Positions 26,468-34,541 of a DNA stretch of 39,182 bases are shown here, piece after piece. The position numbers and the translations under genes were made by a program. The notes under the pieces were generated by a model. It searched no databases and had not been told where the DNA came from. It saw only the letters and a list, made by a program, of their open reading frames with translations. Positions within the stretch are counted from its first letter, which is position 1. Every line of letters begins with the position of its first letter. This DNA is from Rikenella microfusus (GTDB lineage: Bacteria > Bacteroidota > Bacteroidia > Bacteroidales > DYQK01): positions 1 through 39,182 of the forward strand of contig DYQK01000016.1 of NCBI GenBank assembly GCA_020719385.1. Direction: 5' to 3'.

Positions 26468-26475
26468 TATTTTTG
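26468..26475 (+). promoter_or_regulatory. -7 promoter box for the histidine kinase gene
   Basis: TATTTTTG is followed by TCTC and lies 24 bases before the ATG at 26499. The extension TTTTGTCTC recurs at 33216 and 37173. Confidence 0.65.
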
Positions 26476-26498
26476 TCTCACAATTTTTACAATTTTTT

Positions 26499-28982
26499 AT
26501 GAAAAAATGGTTTATTAAAATCTTCGCAAGTATTTTTCTTTGGGCATTTCTCATTTTTCTCGGAATTATTTCGATAATTCCTCCATTTTTTCAAAAATTT
26601 TCGGCAAAAGTTATCAAAAAAGAACATCAAACTTATTACACAACTCAACACGCCGACATCAACAATGATGGGAAAATCAAAAAAATCAGTCTTTTTGAAC
26701 TAAATAATTTCACGGCTGTTAATTTTTATGACCAAAACGGAGCAAGTATCTCGCAATTTAATTTCGAAAAAAAACTTGCCCCATTTAAAATTTTTTGGGT
26801 CAACGATTATAACCATAATAAAATTAAGGAAATTTATTTTTTTACGCAAAGCAATGACTCAATATTCCTAAATATCAAAGAAGGAATTGATGAAAAAATG
26901 CTTGTAAAAGATAAATTTTGCACAAAAGTTTTGAAAAATCACAAAAATAGTTACGACATCAACACTATGAACTTGATGCCTTCTCACGACCTCAATAATG
27001 ACGGTTATAACGAATTTTATTTTTTCCTATCGGCAGGTTATTCCTACGCACCGCGAGCCATTTTTGCTTACGATATAAAAAATGATACGTTATATAAAAC
27101 TGAAAATGTTGGAAATTTTATTACGATTTGGAATTTCGAAGATTTTAAAAACCAAAAACTCTTGATTCCGACAACCATTGCGACAGAAAATTATAAAAAA
27201 CAAAAACATTCGCACATTTCTTATCCCGACACATCCGCTTGGCTGATGGTTTTTAACGAAAAATTACAATTTTTATTCCCGCCCGTCGAGTTTCAAGGCA
27301 AATTTCAGATAAATTCTACAATTTTCTCGCAAAAAGATTCTGCTTTTATTGCTGTTTTATCTGTGAATTTGCGTACAAAAACGCAAATTTCGAAACTTTC
27401 GCTCTTTAATATGAAGGGAAAAATGTTGCGAAACACGATTTTAGAAACCAATAATTATCATCTTTTCAAAGAATATGATAAAAAACCTAATGAAATTCGT
27501 TTATTATCTGTTGACGGAAATGTCTTTGTCTTTGATAAAAACTTAATTTTGAAGGAAAAATATCAATTATTTGATTTTAAAAATAATTTGATTTTAGAAT
27601 TTCATTACTTCGACATCGATTCTGATGGCGAAATAGAAAAAATTATTGTTACAGAAAACAGTTTAGAAATTTTTCGAAATGATTTTTCGCAAAAAGTTTC
27701 ACTCGCACTGGAGGAAATTGGATTTGCGATGCCTTCGATTATCGAGAAAAATGAAAATTCTACAAAAATTCGCTTTCAATGTATGAATAATCAAAGTTCC
27801 TACATCATTGAATATTCTAAAAATCCACATTTTTATTTTCGATATTTTATTTACATTGGAATTTATCTCGTAATTTTGCTAATTTTATATCTCACTCAAG
27901 TTTTGCGAATGCGAAAATTGAAAGCAGATAACATTCGTTTGCAGAAAATTGTTGACAGACGCACTAATGAATTGAAAGAAAAAAACCAAATTCTCGAACA
28001 ACAGAAGGAAGAAATCTCGGTTCAAGCAGAAAATTTGCGAAGTACTTTGGAAAAATTGCAACAACTCGATGAATTTAAACAAGGTTTAACCTCAATGATT
28101 GTTCATGATTTAAAAAATCCGTTAAATTTTATTTTAAACTCGCAGGAAAATCAATTTGCGAGAATTAAAAATGCAGGAAAACAAATGTTAAACATGGTTT
28201 TGAACATTCTTGACGTGCAAAAATTTGAAGAAGCAAAAGTTTTTCTCGAAAAAATTAATATTTCGCTCAACGAAATCATAAAAGAATCGATTTTTCAAAC
28301 AGAATTTCTTGCGAAACAGAAAAATATCGAGATAAAAAATGAAATTTTTGATAATTTTGTCATCAGAATCGACAAAGAATTGATTATTCGCGTTTTTGTG
28401 AATCTGTTTACAAATGCCATCAAGTATACTCATATCGGCGGGACAATTATTTTAAAAGCGAAAAATGTTTCAGAAAATCATTTAGAAATTTCAATTTCCG
28501 ACAACGGAGACGGAATTCCTGAAGACAAAATCGACAAAGTCTTTGAGAAATTCGAACAAATTGCGGCAAAGGCTTCAGGCAACATTCGCTCTACGGGTTT
28601 GGGACTAACATTTTGCAAATTGGCGATGGAAGCACACAACGGCAACATTTCGGTGAAAAGCAAATTAAACGAAGGAACAACATTTTTTTTGATTTTCCCC
28701 AAAATAGAATTTTTCGAGAAAGATAAATTTTCAGAAAATCGAGAAATAACAGAATCAGAGAAAAGTATATTTTCTGATTTTTCTGAGAAAGAGAAAAATT
28801 TGTTAAAACCATATTTAACGGAATTGCAGAAATTCGAAGTGTATGAAACAACCGAAATTGAGAATATTTTAGAAAACATAAATTTTGAAAATTCTAAAAA
28901 TATCGAAAAATGGAAAAATAAAATTGCCGAAACTTTGTATAATTTAGACAATAAAAATTATTTTAAACTGATAAAATTATAA
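26499..28982 (+). CDS. Membrane-bound sensor histidine kinase with FG-GAP-like extracytoplasmic sensor
   Basis: This 827-residue kinase has a first transmembrane helix at about 7-30, a ~410-residue extracytoplasmic domain, a second helix at about 447-468, a coiled coil (VDRRTNELKEKNQILEQQKE) and the kinase core. The phospho-acceptor is His536 in IVHDLKNPL. The ATP-binding domain shows NAIKYT (N box), DNGDGIP near 668 (G1) and GLGLTF (G2). The sensor domain carries at least three Asp-rich loops of the type DxNNDG or DxDSDG (around 53, 164 and 372) and a related one near 103, as in FG-GAP/VCBS propeller blades, which often bind Ca2+. A C-terminal tail of ~90 residues follows the ATPase domain. 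No response regulator is adjacent, so the kinase is an orphan here. Confidence 0.9.
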   Translation: MKKWFIKIFASIFLWAFLIFLGIISIIPPFFQKFSAKVIKKEHQTYYTTQHADINNDGKIKKISLFELNNFTAVNFYDQNGASISQFNFEKKLAPFKIFWVNDYNHNKIKEIYFFTQSNDSIFLNIKEGIDEKMLVKDKFCTKVLKNHKNSYDINTMNLMPSHDLNNDGYNEFYFFLSAGYSYAPRAIFAYDIKNDTLYKTENVGNFITIWNFEDFKNQKLLIPTTIATENYKKQKHSHISYPDTSAWLMVFNEKLQFLFPPVEFQGKFQINSTIFSQKDSAFIAVLSVNLRTKTQISKLSLFNMKGKMLRNTILETNNYHLFKEYDKKPNEIRLLSVDGNVFVFDKNLILKEKYQLFDFKNNLILEFHYFDIDSDGEIEKIIVTENSLEIFRNDFSQKVSLALEEIGFAMPSIIEKNENSTKIRFQCMNNQSSYIIEYSKNPHFYFRYFIYIGIYLVILLILYLTQVLRMRKLKADNIRLQKIVDRRTNELKEKNQILEQQKEEISVQAENLRSTLEKLQQLDEFKQGLTSMIVHDLKNPLNFILNSQENQFARIKNAGKQMLNMVLNILDVQKFEEAKVFLEKINISLNEIIKESIFQTEFLAKQKNIEIKNEIFDNFVIRIDKELIIRVFVNLFTNAIKYTHIGGTIILKAKNVSENHLEISISDNGDGIPEDKIDKVFEKFEQIAAKASGNIRSTGLGLTFCKLAMEAHNGNISVKSKLNEGTTFFLIFPKIEFFEKDKFSENREITESEKSIFSDFSEKEKNLLKPYLTELQKFEVYETTEIENILENINFENSKNIEKWKNKIAETLYNLDNKNYFKLIKL

Positions 28983-29023
28983 ATTTTCAAAAAAAAGAAA
29001 TTATTTTTTGAGAAAAATATTTG

Positions 29024-29031
29024 TAAATTTG
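29024..29031 (+). promoter_or_regulatory. -7 promoter box upstream of the 93-residue ORF and MFS gene
   Basis: TAAATTTG matches TAnnTTTG, 31 bases before the ATG at 29062. A TTTG lies 13 bases upstream of it, closer than the usual spacing, so this box is less certain than others. Confidence 0.5.
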
Positions 29032-29061
29032 TAAAAAATGAACTTTTAAAAAATCTAAAAT

Positions 29062-29343
29062 ATGGCTTATTCATCTTACACTCTGCGAGAAGTTGTTGAA
29101 ACTTTTCAATTAACTTTTCGGGAGAAAATTCTTTTTCCAGAAGAGAAACCCATTCAGATAAAAATTTACAAACACATCATTGAACGTGGTTTGCTCGAAG
29201 CACTGCCGCGCGGGTCAGAGAAAATACGCAACGAATTGATTATTATGCCATTAATGCTCGAATTATGCGAATTGAACGACAATAAAATGACCGTTTACTC
29301 AGGCGAATTTCAGAATGTTGGTATATGCAAAAATATGTTTTAA
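29062..29343 (+). CDS. Short protein, probable N-terminal remnant of a PD-(D/E)xK-type nuclease family
   Basis: This 93-residue ORF (MAYSSYTLREVVETFQLTF...) resembles from memory the N-terminal half of a ~200-residue family common in cyanobacteria and some Bacteroidota: '(S/T)-FTLE-hydrophobic' start, a middle 'EKIRNELIIMPLMLE' (usually EKARSE-x-I-x-P-I-L-x-E) and then '(L/V)xSG'. In that family the SG motif is followed by the GFCDF and EAKN stretches that hold the nuclease-like acidic residues. Here the frame stops 11 residues after SG, so those residues are missing. It may be a dead remnant or a short functional protein. The MFS start is 27 bases downstream, so the two may be co-transcribed. 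Confidence 0.5.
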   Translation: MAYSSYTLREVVETFQLTFREKILFPEEKPIQIKIYKHIIERGLLEALPRGSEKIRNELIIMPLMLELCELNDNKMTVYSGEFQNVGICKNMF

Positions 29344-29370
29344 CATTTAATTTACAACGCTACCGAAAAA

Positions 29371-30579
29371 ATGGAAAAGAAAAAAATTATCACTAAAACA
29401 ATTTGGATTCTTTCGTTTGTGAGTTTATGTACAGATATTGCAAGCGAAATGTTGTATCCTGTAATGCCAATTTATTTAAAATCAATAGGTTTCGGTTTTC
29501 TCTTAATCGGAATTTTAGAAGGAATTGCTGAAGCAATTGCAGGTTTGAGTAAAGGTTATTTCGGCAATTTGTCCGATTCTGTGGGGAAAAGAGTGCCATT
29601 TATTCGATTTGGATACGGTCTAAGTGCCATCGCAAAACCAATGTTAGCCGTTTTTTCATACATTGGTTGGGTGTTTTTCGCAAGAACACTCGACAGATTG
29701 GGCAAAGGAATGCGAACCAGTGCGCGAGACGCAATGTTATCTGACGAGAGTACTTCCGAAAACAAAGGGAAAGTTTTTGGTTTTCACCGTTCAATGGATA
29801 CTCTCGGAGCGGCTATTGGTCCTTGTTTTGCCCTTTTGTATTTGTTTTTTTACCCGCAAGAATATCGATTTTTATTTCTCATTGCGTTTATTCCTGGAAT
29901 AATTGCGATAATGTTAACTTTTTTTATCAAAGAAAATGCGAAAAAACAGGAAAATGTGAAAAAAAATATCTCATTTTTTCAATATCTTTCGTATTGGAAA
30001 AGGGCTAACATTCAATATAAACGCTTGATTATCGGACTCTTAGCGTTCACTTTGTTCAATAGTTCGGATGCCTTGCTGTTATTGGTCGTGAAATTTCAGG
30101 GTGCGTCAGATTTGGAAGTTATTGGTTTTTACATTTTTTTCAATTTAGTTTACGCAATTTCATCGTATCCTGCAGGAATTTTGGCAGACAAAATTGGTTT
30201 ACAGAAAATTTTAATATTTGGTTTATTTTTGTTTTCTGTCGTTTATGGGACAATTTCGTTCACAAATCATTGGTTATTTTTGGGAATTTTGTTTGCGTTG
30301 TACGGAATTTACTACGCAACAACTGAAGGAATCGCAAAAGCGTTGATAAGTAATTTTTGCGAAAAACAGGAAACCGCAACAGCCATTGGTTTTTATTCAA
30401 GTTTTTCGAGTATTTTCGCACTTTTGGCAAGCATTTTTGCAGGTTTTTTGTGGGAAAAAACAGGAAGTTCTCATCTGCCGTTTTTAATTTCGTCTTTCGG
30501 CGTTTTTTGTGTCGCAATTTATTTAGTGAAAATTTTTTCAGAATCGAAGTCGTTGAAAAATAATTCCGAAAATAATTAA
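29371..30579 (+). CDS. Major facilitator superfamily transporter
   Basis: This 402-residue protein has about 12 hydrophobic helices. The loop 2-3 motif appears at 62-74 (GYFGNLSDSVGKR), followed by the characteristic RTLDRLGKGMRTSARDAM segment at 105-122, found in a widespread group of drug- or metabolite-efflux-like MFS proteins. A mid-protein charged loop (FIKENAKKQENVKKN) separates the halves. Substrate is unknown. It is 27 bases behind the truncated 93-residue ORF. Its last 14 codons overlap, in the opposite orientation, the end of the EamA gene by 42 bases. Confidence 0.88.
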   Translation: MEKKKIITKTIWILSFVSLCTDIASEMLYPVMPIYLKSIGFGFLLIGILEGIAEAIAGLSKGYFGNLSDSVGKRVPFIRFGYGLSAIAKPMLAVFSYIGWVFFARTLDRLGKGMRTSARDAMLSDESTSENKGKVFGFHRSMDTLGAAIGPCFALLYLFFYPQEYRFLFLIAFIPGIIAIMLTFFIKENAKKQENVKKNISFFQYLSYWKRANIQYKRLIIGLLAFTLFNSSDALLLLVVKFQGASDLEVIGFYIFFNLVYAISSYPAGILADKIGLQKILIFGLFLFSVVYGTISFTNHWLFLGILFALYGIYYATTEGIAKALISNFCEKQETATAIGFYSSFSSIFALLASIFAGFLWEKTGSSHLPFLISSFGVFCVAIYLVKIFSESKSLKNNSENN

Positions 30580-31413
30580 ACAAAGTCCAAATATTGTCGT
30601 TGAAAAAATTTCTTCGCCCAAAATAAAATGTATAAAAATCAGGGCTAAAAACGGAGAAAGATAAACCAAATTGTTAATTTTCACATTCGAAGTAGAGTTT
30701 TGCAACGCAGTGAGCCACAAAATAAACGTTATTCCCATCTCGAAACAGCCAACATACATTGCGGCAAGCACAGCTTTCGTTTCTGTAACGACAATATTCG
30801 AAAACAAGGCACACGCAAAAGCAGAATAAATTGTTCCAAAAAGAAAATAACCAAATAATTTGGGGACAGTTTCGTTTTTGTCTTTGAGATTCAAAATCCA
30901 ATAAGTTGCCCAAATGATAGAACTTCCTGCGGCGAGAAATACTCCAAAAAGATTCGTATTTTGAAAAGAAAACCATTTTCCCTGACTCGAAATGAAAAAA
31001 ACGCCTGCAAAACTGATAAAAACTGCGACAAGATTTTTCCACGTCAATTTTTGTCCCAAAAATTTTGCAGAAAACAAAGTTAAAACGATGGGCCACGTAT
31101 AATTTAACGGTTGAGCCATTTGTGCGGGCAAGAGAGAATAGGCTTGCAGCAAAACCACATAATACAAAAACGGATTCAAAAAACCCGAAATTGCCGCTTT
31201 TACAAAATTATTTTTGAGATAATTCTCAAAAACAACAATTTTTTTTGTAAAAAGAATAAATAACCCAAAAATAATCAACGAAGTTGCTGACGAGTAAAAT
31301 AATAATTGCAGAAAATCCATATATTTTAACGCAACTTTAAACGCAGTCGAGACCGTTGACCACAATAAAATTGCCAAAATAGCGAATAAATACGATTTTT
31401 TTGTCGAATCCAT
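30538..31413 (-). CDS. EamA/DMT superfamily permease
   Basis: The start chosen is the ATG at 31413 (MDSTKKSYLFAILAIL), 291 residues; the open frame extends to 31524 but that extension would include the promoter box at 31436-31443 and the leader. The protein has ten hydrophobic helices in two EamA repeats. Typical features are LLWSTVSTAFKVALKYM in helix 1, LNYTWPIVLTLFSAKFLGQKLT at the end of repeat 1 and FIHFILGEEIF at the end of repeat 2. Members export amino acids or other small metabolites; the substrate here is unknown. The 3' end overlaps the convergent MFS gene by 42 bases, leaving no room for a dedicated terminator. Confidence 0.86.
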   Translation of the reverse strand: MDSTKKSYLFAILAILLWSTVSTAFKVALKYMDFLQLLFYSSATSLIIFGLFILFTKKIVVFENYLKNNFVKAAISGFLNPFLYYVVLLQAYSLLPAQMAQPLNYTWPIVLTLFSAKFLGQKLTWKNLVAVFISFAGVFFISSQGKWFSFQNTNLFGVFLAAGSSIIWATYWILNLKDKNETVPKLFGYFLFGTIYSAFACALFSNIVVTETKAVLAAMYVGCFEMGITFILWLTALQNSTSNVKINNLVYLSPFLALIFIHFILGEEIFSTTIFGLCLIIFGIIFQRLRF

Positions 31414-31435
31414 ATTTTTTTTGATAAAATTTTTG

Positions 31436-31443
31436 CAAAAATA
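31436..31443 (-). promoter_or_regulatory. -7 promoter box for the EamA gene
   Basis: The minus strand reads TATTTTTG, 23 bases before the chosen ATG at 31413. Confidence 0.6.
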
Positions 31444-31496
31444 ACAAATTTTCAGAAAATAAAAATTAATATTTTTCGAAAAGTGCCAAAAAGAAT

Positions 31497-31526
31497 CGTT
31501 GCCAGATTTTTGAAAAAACGGCAACG
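31497..31526 (-). terminator. Putative terminator after the AraC-fusion gene
   Basis: A 7-bp GC-containing stem (CGTTGCC at 31497-31503 with GGCAACG at 31520-31526) lies 23-52 bases past the stop codon and is followed on the minus strand by ATTCTTTTTGG. The loop is long but contains complementary A and T runs. Confidence 0.5.
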
Positions 31527-31548
31527 TTCAATTGTGAATTACCGAGCA

Positions 31549-32775
31549 TTATTGATTCGCTCGTTTTTTTCCCAAAAGTAACTCTTTCATATTTCCGTTT
31601 ACTTCGAAACTGACAATAAAAAGATATGGAGCAAGAAATAATATTCCGCCAACAGTTGCTATGATTCCCAAAAGAATTCCTTTTGTCGAAAAGTGATTTC
31701 GCCAAGCAACCCATAATCCTGTAATCATCAAAAAGCACATAAAATCTAAGTCAAATTGTCCTGCCCAATTCATTGCCGTTATGTCGTTAAAGAAAATCGA
31801 AAATAAATTCCATCCGTGATTATTTCCTGCAATAATTGTGTAAACTAACTCCATCGCAAATACGGCAACCAAAAAAACTCGAAACACTTTCATATTTTTC
31901 CTTTCTGTATTAAAAAATTCATAAATTGAAATGTGCGGCAAAAATACAACAGGTTTTTCGCTTTTGACTTGTAAATTTTCGACATTTTTCAATTCCTGTT
32001 TAAAATTTTCGAAAGTTTGTCCGCTATATTTCTTAAAATCCCTTGAAAAATGGGCATAATCATAATAACCGAAATCCCACAGTTTATCTAAATTGAGAGA
32101 TTTATTTACCGTTACATACTCTAAGATTTTCTGAAATCTGACAAGAGACAACATTGTTTTTGGAGAAACACCTGTGTATTTTGCGAAATGTCGCTCTAAG
32201 GTGCGATGCGAAACGTTAAAAGTATTCAATAAATCGTCAATAGAATTAGTCGAAAAATAATTTGCTGCCAAATATTTCACTGCGTTAATGTTATCTGAAA
32301 CTTGTTTTTCCTCGGATAATTTCATTTTTTTCAAAAAATATTGTTCAGCAATCAATGCTTTCTCGGTTAAAAAATTTACAGAATTTATTTTTTCCAACAA
32401 TTCATTGACATCGGTGTTAAAAATTTCGCTAATTTCAATAATATTTCCTGAAAAAAGGTGCAACGGAATTCCTGTAATAAAATATAAAAAACTTGGTTTA
32501 ATTTTTGCCCCCAAAATTTCACTTTCCGAGTCAAGTTTGATGTTAAATTTTATCGGCGACAAAGCAACGGGTTCGATGAACGATTTTTTTGTGTTTAATT
32601 TTTGATTTTGAGAAATAAATTCTAAGGAATGATTAAAATTAAACAAAATATAGGCGAATGGCTGTGCCGAGACATTGACTTGAAACATTCCATTTCCTTT
32701 GAAAAGCACAAAATATTCCACCCAATTATTCAAAAATTTGGGTTTACAAGAGTGAAACGACAATTCTTTTTCCAT
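31549..32775 (-). CDS. AraC-family regulator fused to a C-terminal membrane domain
   Basis: This 408-residue protein joins two parts. Residues 1-294 look like a complete AraC regulator: a beta-rich N-terminal sensing domain (LNNWVEYFVLFKGNG, typical of the DUF6597-like group) and a double helix-turn-helix at about 170-270 (NVSHRTLERHFAKYTGVSPK, then LWDFGYYDYAHFSRDFKKYSG). Residues 295-408 form a separate-looking membrane protein with three hydrophobic helices (VFRVFLVAVFAMELVYTI, FMCFLMITGLWVAW, ILLGIIATVGGILFLAPYLF). The junction contains an internal ATG at 31893 preceded by AGAAAGGAAAAAT, which resembles a start site. Either the fusion anchors the regulator at the membrane, or the membrane part is also made separately. 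No TAnnTTTG box was found upstream. Confidence 0.82.
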   Translation of the reverse strand: MEKELSFHSCKPKFLNNWVEYFVLFKGNGMFQVNVSAQPFAYILFNFNHSLEFISQNQKLNTKKSFIEPVALSPIKFNIKLDSESEILGAKIKPSFLYFITGIPLHLFSGNIIEISEIFNTDVNELLEKINSVNFLTEKALIAEQYFLKKMKLSEEKQVSDNINAVKYLAANYFSTNSIDDLLNTFNVSHRTLERHFAKYTGVSPKTMLSLVRFQKILEYVTVNKSLNLDKLWDFGYYDYAHFSRDFKKYSGQTFENFKQELKNVENLQVKSEKPVVFLPHISIYEFFNTERKNMKVFRVFLVAVFAMELVYTIIAGNNHGWNLFSIFFNDITAMNWAGQFDLDFMCFLMITGLWVAWRNHFSTKGILLGIIATVGGILFLAPYLFIVSFEVNGNMKELLLGKKRANQ

Positions 32776-32842
32776 AATTTAAATATTTTTTAACTTTTTT
32801 AACATCTGTCAGAATTTTTAGAAAAACTTGACATATCTTTTC

Positions 32843-33139
32843 TCAAGACAAAATCGACTTACTGACCAAAATTTCAAAGTATGCAGGCAACCAAAAATCT
32901 TCCATCCATTCCTTCATTGCTGGAGTTGCTCCTTTAAACTCCCGCATATCAGCGATATAACCTTTTACAGAAAATTTTTCAGACATCTCAAGAAATTTAT
33001 TTTTGAAATGAATTATCTCATCGTCTTCTGTAAAATCGTTGTATTGCTCCAAAACGAAATTTCCATCAGGAAAATACTGCAATTTGACATAACTTGTCTC
33101 AAAATGCGTTTCTGCGTCAATAATTTGTGGTGTTTCCAT
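32843..33139 (-). CDS. Short STAS/SpoIIAA-like protein
   Basis: This 98-residue cytosolic protein has the pattern of a Bacteroidota SpoIIAA/STAS-like family, known to me by pattern rather than by name: a beta strand with an aromatic-acidic turn (YFPDGNFVLEQYNDF), a helix, then GYIADMREFKGATPAMKEWMEDFWLP, where related proteins have '(W/Y)-L-A-D-x-R ... Q-x-W-x-x-x-x-W-x-P'. Relatives I recall run to about 125-140 residues, so the C-terminal strand-helix unit may be missing here. Other frames after the stop gave no obvious continuation. The gene has a clear promoter and diverges from the small membrane protein gene. Function unknown. Confidence 0.6.
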   Translation of the reverse strand: METPQIIDAETHFETSYVKLQYFPDGNFVLEQYNDFTEDDEIIHFKNKFLEMSEKFSVKGYIADMREFKGATPAMKEWMEDFWLPAYFEILVSKSILS

Positions 33140-33161
33140 AAATTTTTTATTAATTTTTTTG

Positions 33162-33169
33162 CAAAAATA
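33162..33169 (-). promoter_or_regulatory. -7 promoter box for the STAS-like gene
   Basis: The minus strand reads TATTTTTG, 23 bases before the ATG at 33139. Confidence 0.6.
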
Positions 33170-33212
33170 AAAAATAATTTCGTTTTTTCAAATTTTTTTC
33201 TGAAAAAATAAT

Positions 33213-33220
33213 TACTTTTG
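33213..33220 (+). promoter_or_regulatory. -7 promoter box for the small membrane protein / SDR unit
   Basis: TACTTTTG is followed by TCTC and lies 25 bases before the ATG at 33245. It overlaps the first codon of the longer frame starting at 33218, supporting the later ATG. Confidence 0.65.
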
Positions 33221-33244
33221 TCTCAAATTTTTTTCATTAATTTT

Positions 33245-33475
33245 ATGCAAAAACCTCCTTCGCTTTCGAAATTTTTAAATTTTTTTGCGATAATAATGAT
33301 TTTAGTTTATTTTGTGTTTGGTTTTTTTGTGATATTTTCGAAAAGTTTTGATTATGTTCCCAAAGAAATTCGATTTGCTTTCGGAATATTTCTCATTGCT
33401 TACGGTTTTTTTCGAGCCGTGAGATTGTATTTTAAATTGAGACAACAACGTTATGATTACTCTGATGAAGATTAA
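33245..33475 (+). CDS. Small two-helix membrane protein of unknown function
   Basis: The start chosen is the ATG at 33245 (MQKPPSLSKFLNFFAI), 76 residues, because an upstream TTG falls in the promoter box. Two hydrophobic segments are visible at about 11-35 and 48-63, with a basic/acidic tail ending RQQRYDYSDED. I do not recognise a named family; similar small proteins ending in an R/Y/D-rich tail are common in Bacteroidota. The SDR gene begins 21 bases after its stop, so the two probably share a transcript. Confidence 0.65.
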   Translation: MQKPPSLSKFLNFFAIIMILVYFVFGFFVIFSKSFDYVPKEIRFAFGIFLIAYGFFRAVRLYFKLRQQRYDYSDED

Positions 33476-33496
33476 ATATTTGAAAATCAAGAAGTT

Positions 33497-34507
33497 ATGA
33501 AATGTTTTATGACAGGTGGAACAGGAATGTTAGGAAGTTATTTTTTGTTAGAACTTTTGCAACGCAATTTTTCTGTCAAAGCGTTGAAAAGAAAAAATAG
33601 CAATTTAGAAAATACGTTAAAATTGTTTCAATTTAACAACGCAGAAAATTTATTTCACCAAATCGAATGGATAAACGGCGATGTTACCGATTATGACATT
33701 TTAGAATCAGCCACAAAAGACGTTTCTGCCGTTTTTCACTGTGCCGCAGTGGTTTCGTTTCGCAAAAAAGACAAAAAATCGATGTTCGACATCAATGTTC
33801 AAGGAACAGCCAATTTGGTAAACGCCGCTTTGCAAAATAAAATCGAAAAATTTTGTTATATAAGTTCCGTTGCAGCGTTGAGTGTTTCTGAAACAGAAAA
33901 ACCTATTGACGAAACTTTTGTGCCGCAACCAAATGAAAAACAAAGTGGTTATGCGGAAAGTAAATTTAAGTCGGAACTCGAAGTTTGGCGAGGAATTGCA
34001 GAAGGTTTAAATGCGGTAATTCTGAATCCGTCAATTATTTTAGGTGCGGGAGATTGGAAAAAAGGAAGTGCGAACATTATTTTTCAAGTTGCAAACGGAC
34101 TGAATTTTTATACTGACGGAATAATGGGGTTTGTTTATGCGAAAGATGTCGCACAAATCGGAATAGAATTGATGAATCGAGAAATTTTTAACGAACGTTT
34201 TATTTTGTCTTCAGAAAATTTAACGTACAAAGAAGTTTTCGATTTCGCCGCAGAATTTTTAAACGTTAAAAAACCTCATTACAAAGTTTCGCCATTATTG
34301 TTGAAAATTGGGCAAAAATTAGACAATTTCCGTTGTTTTTTGTCAGGAAAAACTCCTTCGCTTACGCAGGAAATGGTTGATGTGGCTCATTCGAAAATTT
34401 TTTATTCCAATGAAAAAATTTTAAAAACTTTGCCGCAAAAAACTTTTTCGCCGATAAAAAATGCTGTTGAAGAAATTTGTCGTTGTTACGAATTTGCGAA
34501 AAAATAA
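33497..34507 (+). CDS. NAD(P)-dependent epimerase/dehydratase (extended SDR)
   Basis: This 336-residue cytosolic enzyme has the N-terminal Rossmann motif TGGTGMLG at 6-13, a VFHCAAVVSFR strand typical of the extended SDR NAD-binding core, and the catalytic pair Tyr152/Lys156 in YAESK. ILNPSIILG follows, the usual substrate-side strand. Length fits the extended SDR class (dihydroflavonol-reductase-like group). The substrate is not predictable; reduction of an aldehyde or ketone, or sugar-nucleotide or sterol-like modification, all occur in this class. It is probably co-transcribed with the small membrane protein 21 bases upstream, and ends at a weak hairpin. Confidence 0.9.
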   Translation: MKCFMTGGTGMLGSYFLLELLQRNFSVKALKRKNSNLENTLKLFQFNNAENLFHQIEWINGDVTDYDILESATKDVSAVFHCAAVVSFRKKDKKSMFDINVQGTANLVNAALQNKIEKFCYISSVAALSVSETEKPIDETFVPQPNEKQSGYAESKFKSELEVWRGIAEGLNAVILNPSIILGAGDWKKGSANIIFQVANGLNFYTDGIMGFVYAKDVAQIGIELMNREIFNERFILSSENLTYKEVFDFAAEFLNVKKPHYKVSPLLLKIGQKLDNFRCFLSGKTPSLTQEMVDVAHSKIFYSNEKILKTLPQKTFSPIKNAVEEICRCYEFAKK

Positions 34508-34509
34508 AC

Positions 34510-34532
34510 CTGCAAGACACAAAATCTTGCAG
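34510..34532. terminator. Weak hairpin between convergent genes
   Basis: An 8-bp perfect stem (CTGCAAGA with TCTTGCAG) separates the SDR gene (+) and the lipoprotein gene (-). No strong T-run follows on either side, so it is only a possible terminator. Confidence 0.45.
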
Positions 34533-34541
34533 ATTCGTTAT

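Noticed and set aside
31414-31524. Longer N-terminus for the EamA permease
   Set aside because: It would include the -7 box at 31436-31443 and the terminator hairpin of the upstream gene, and would precede the normal family start by 37 residues.
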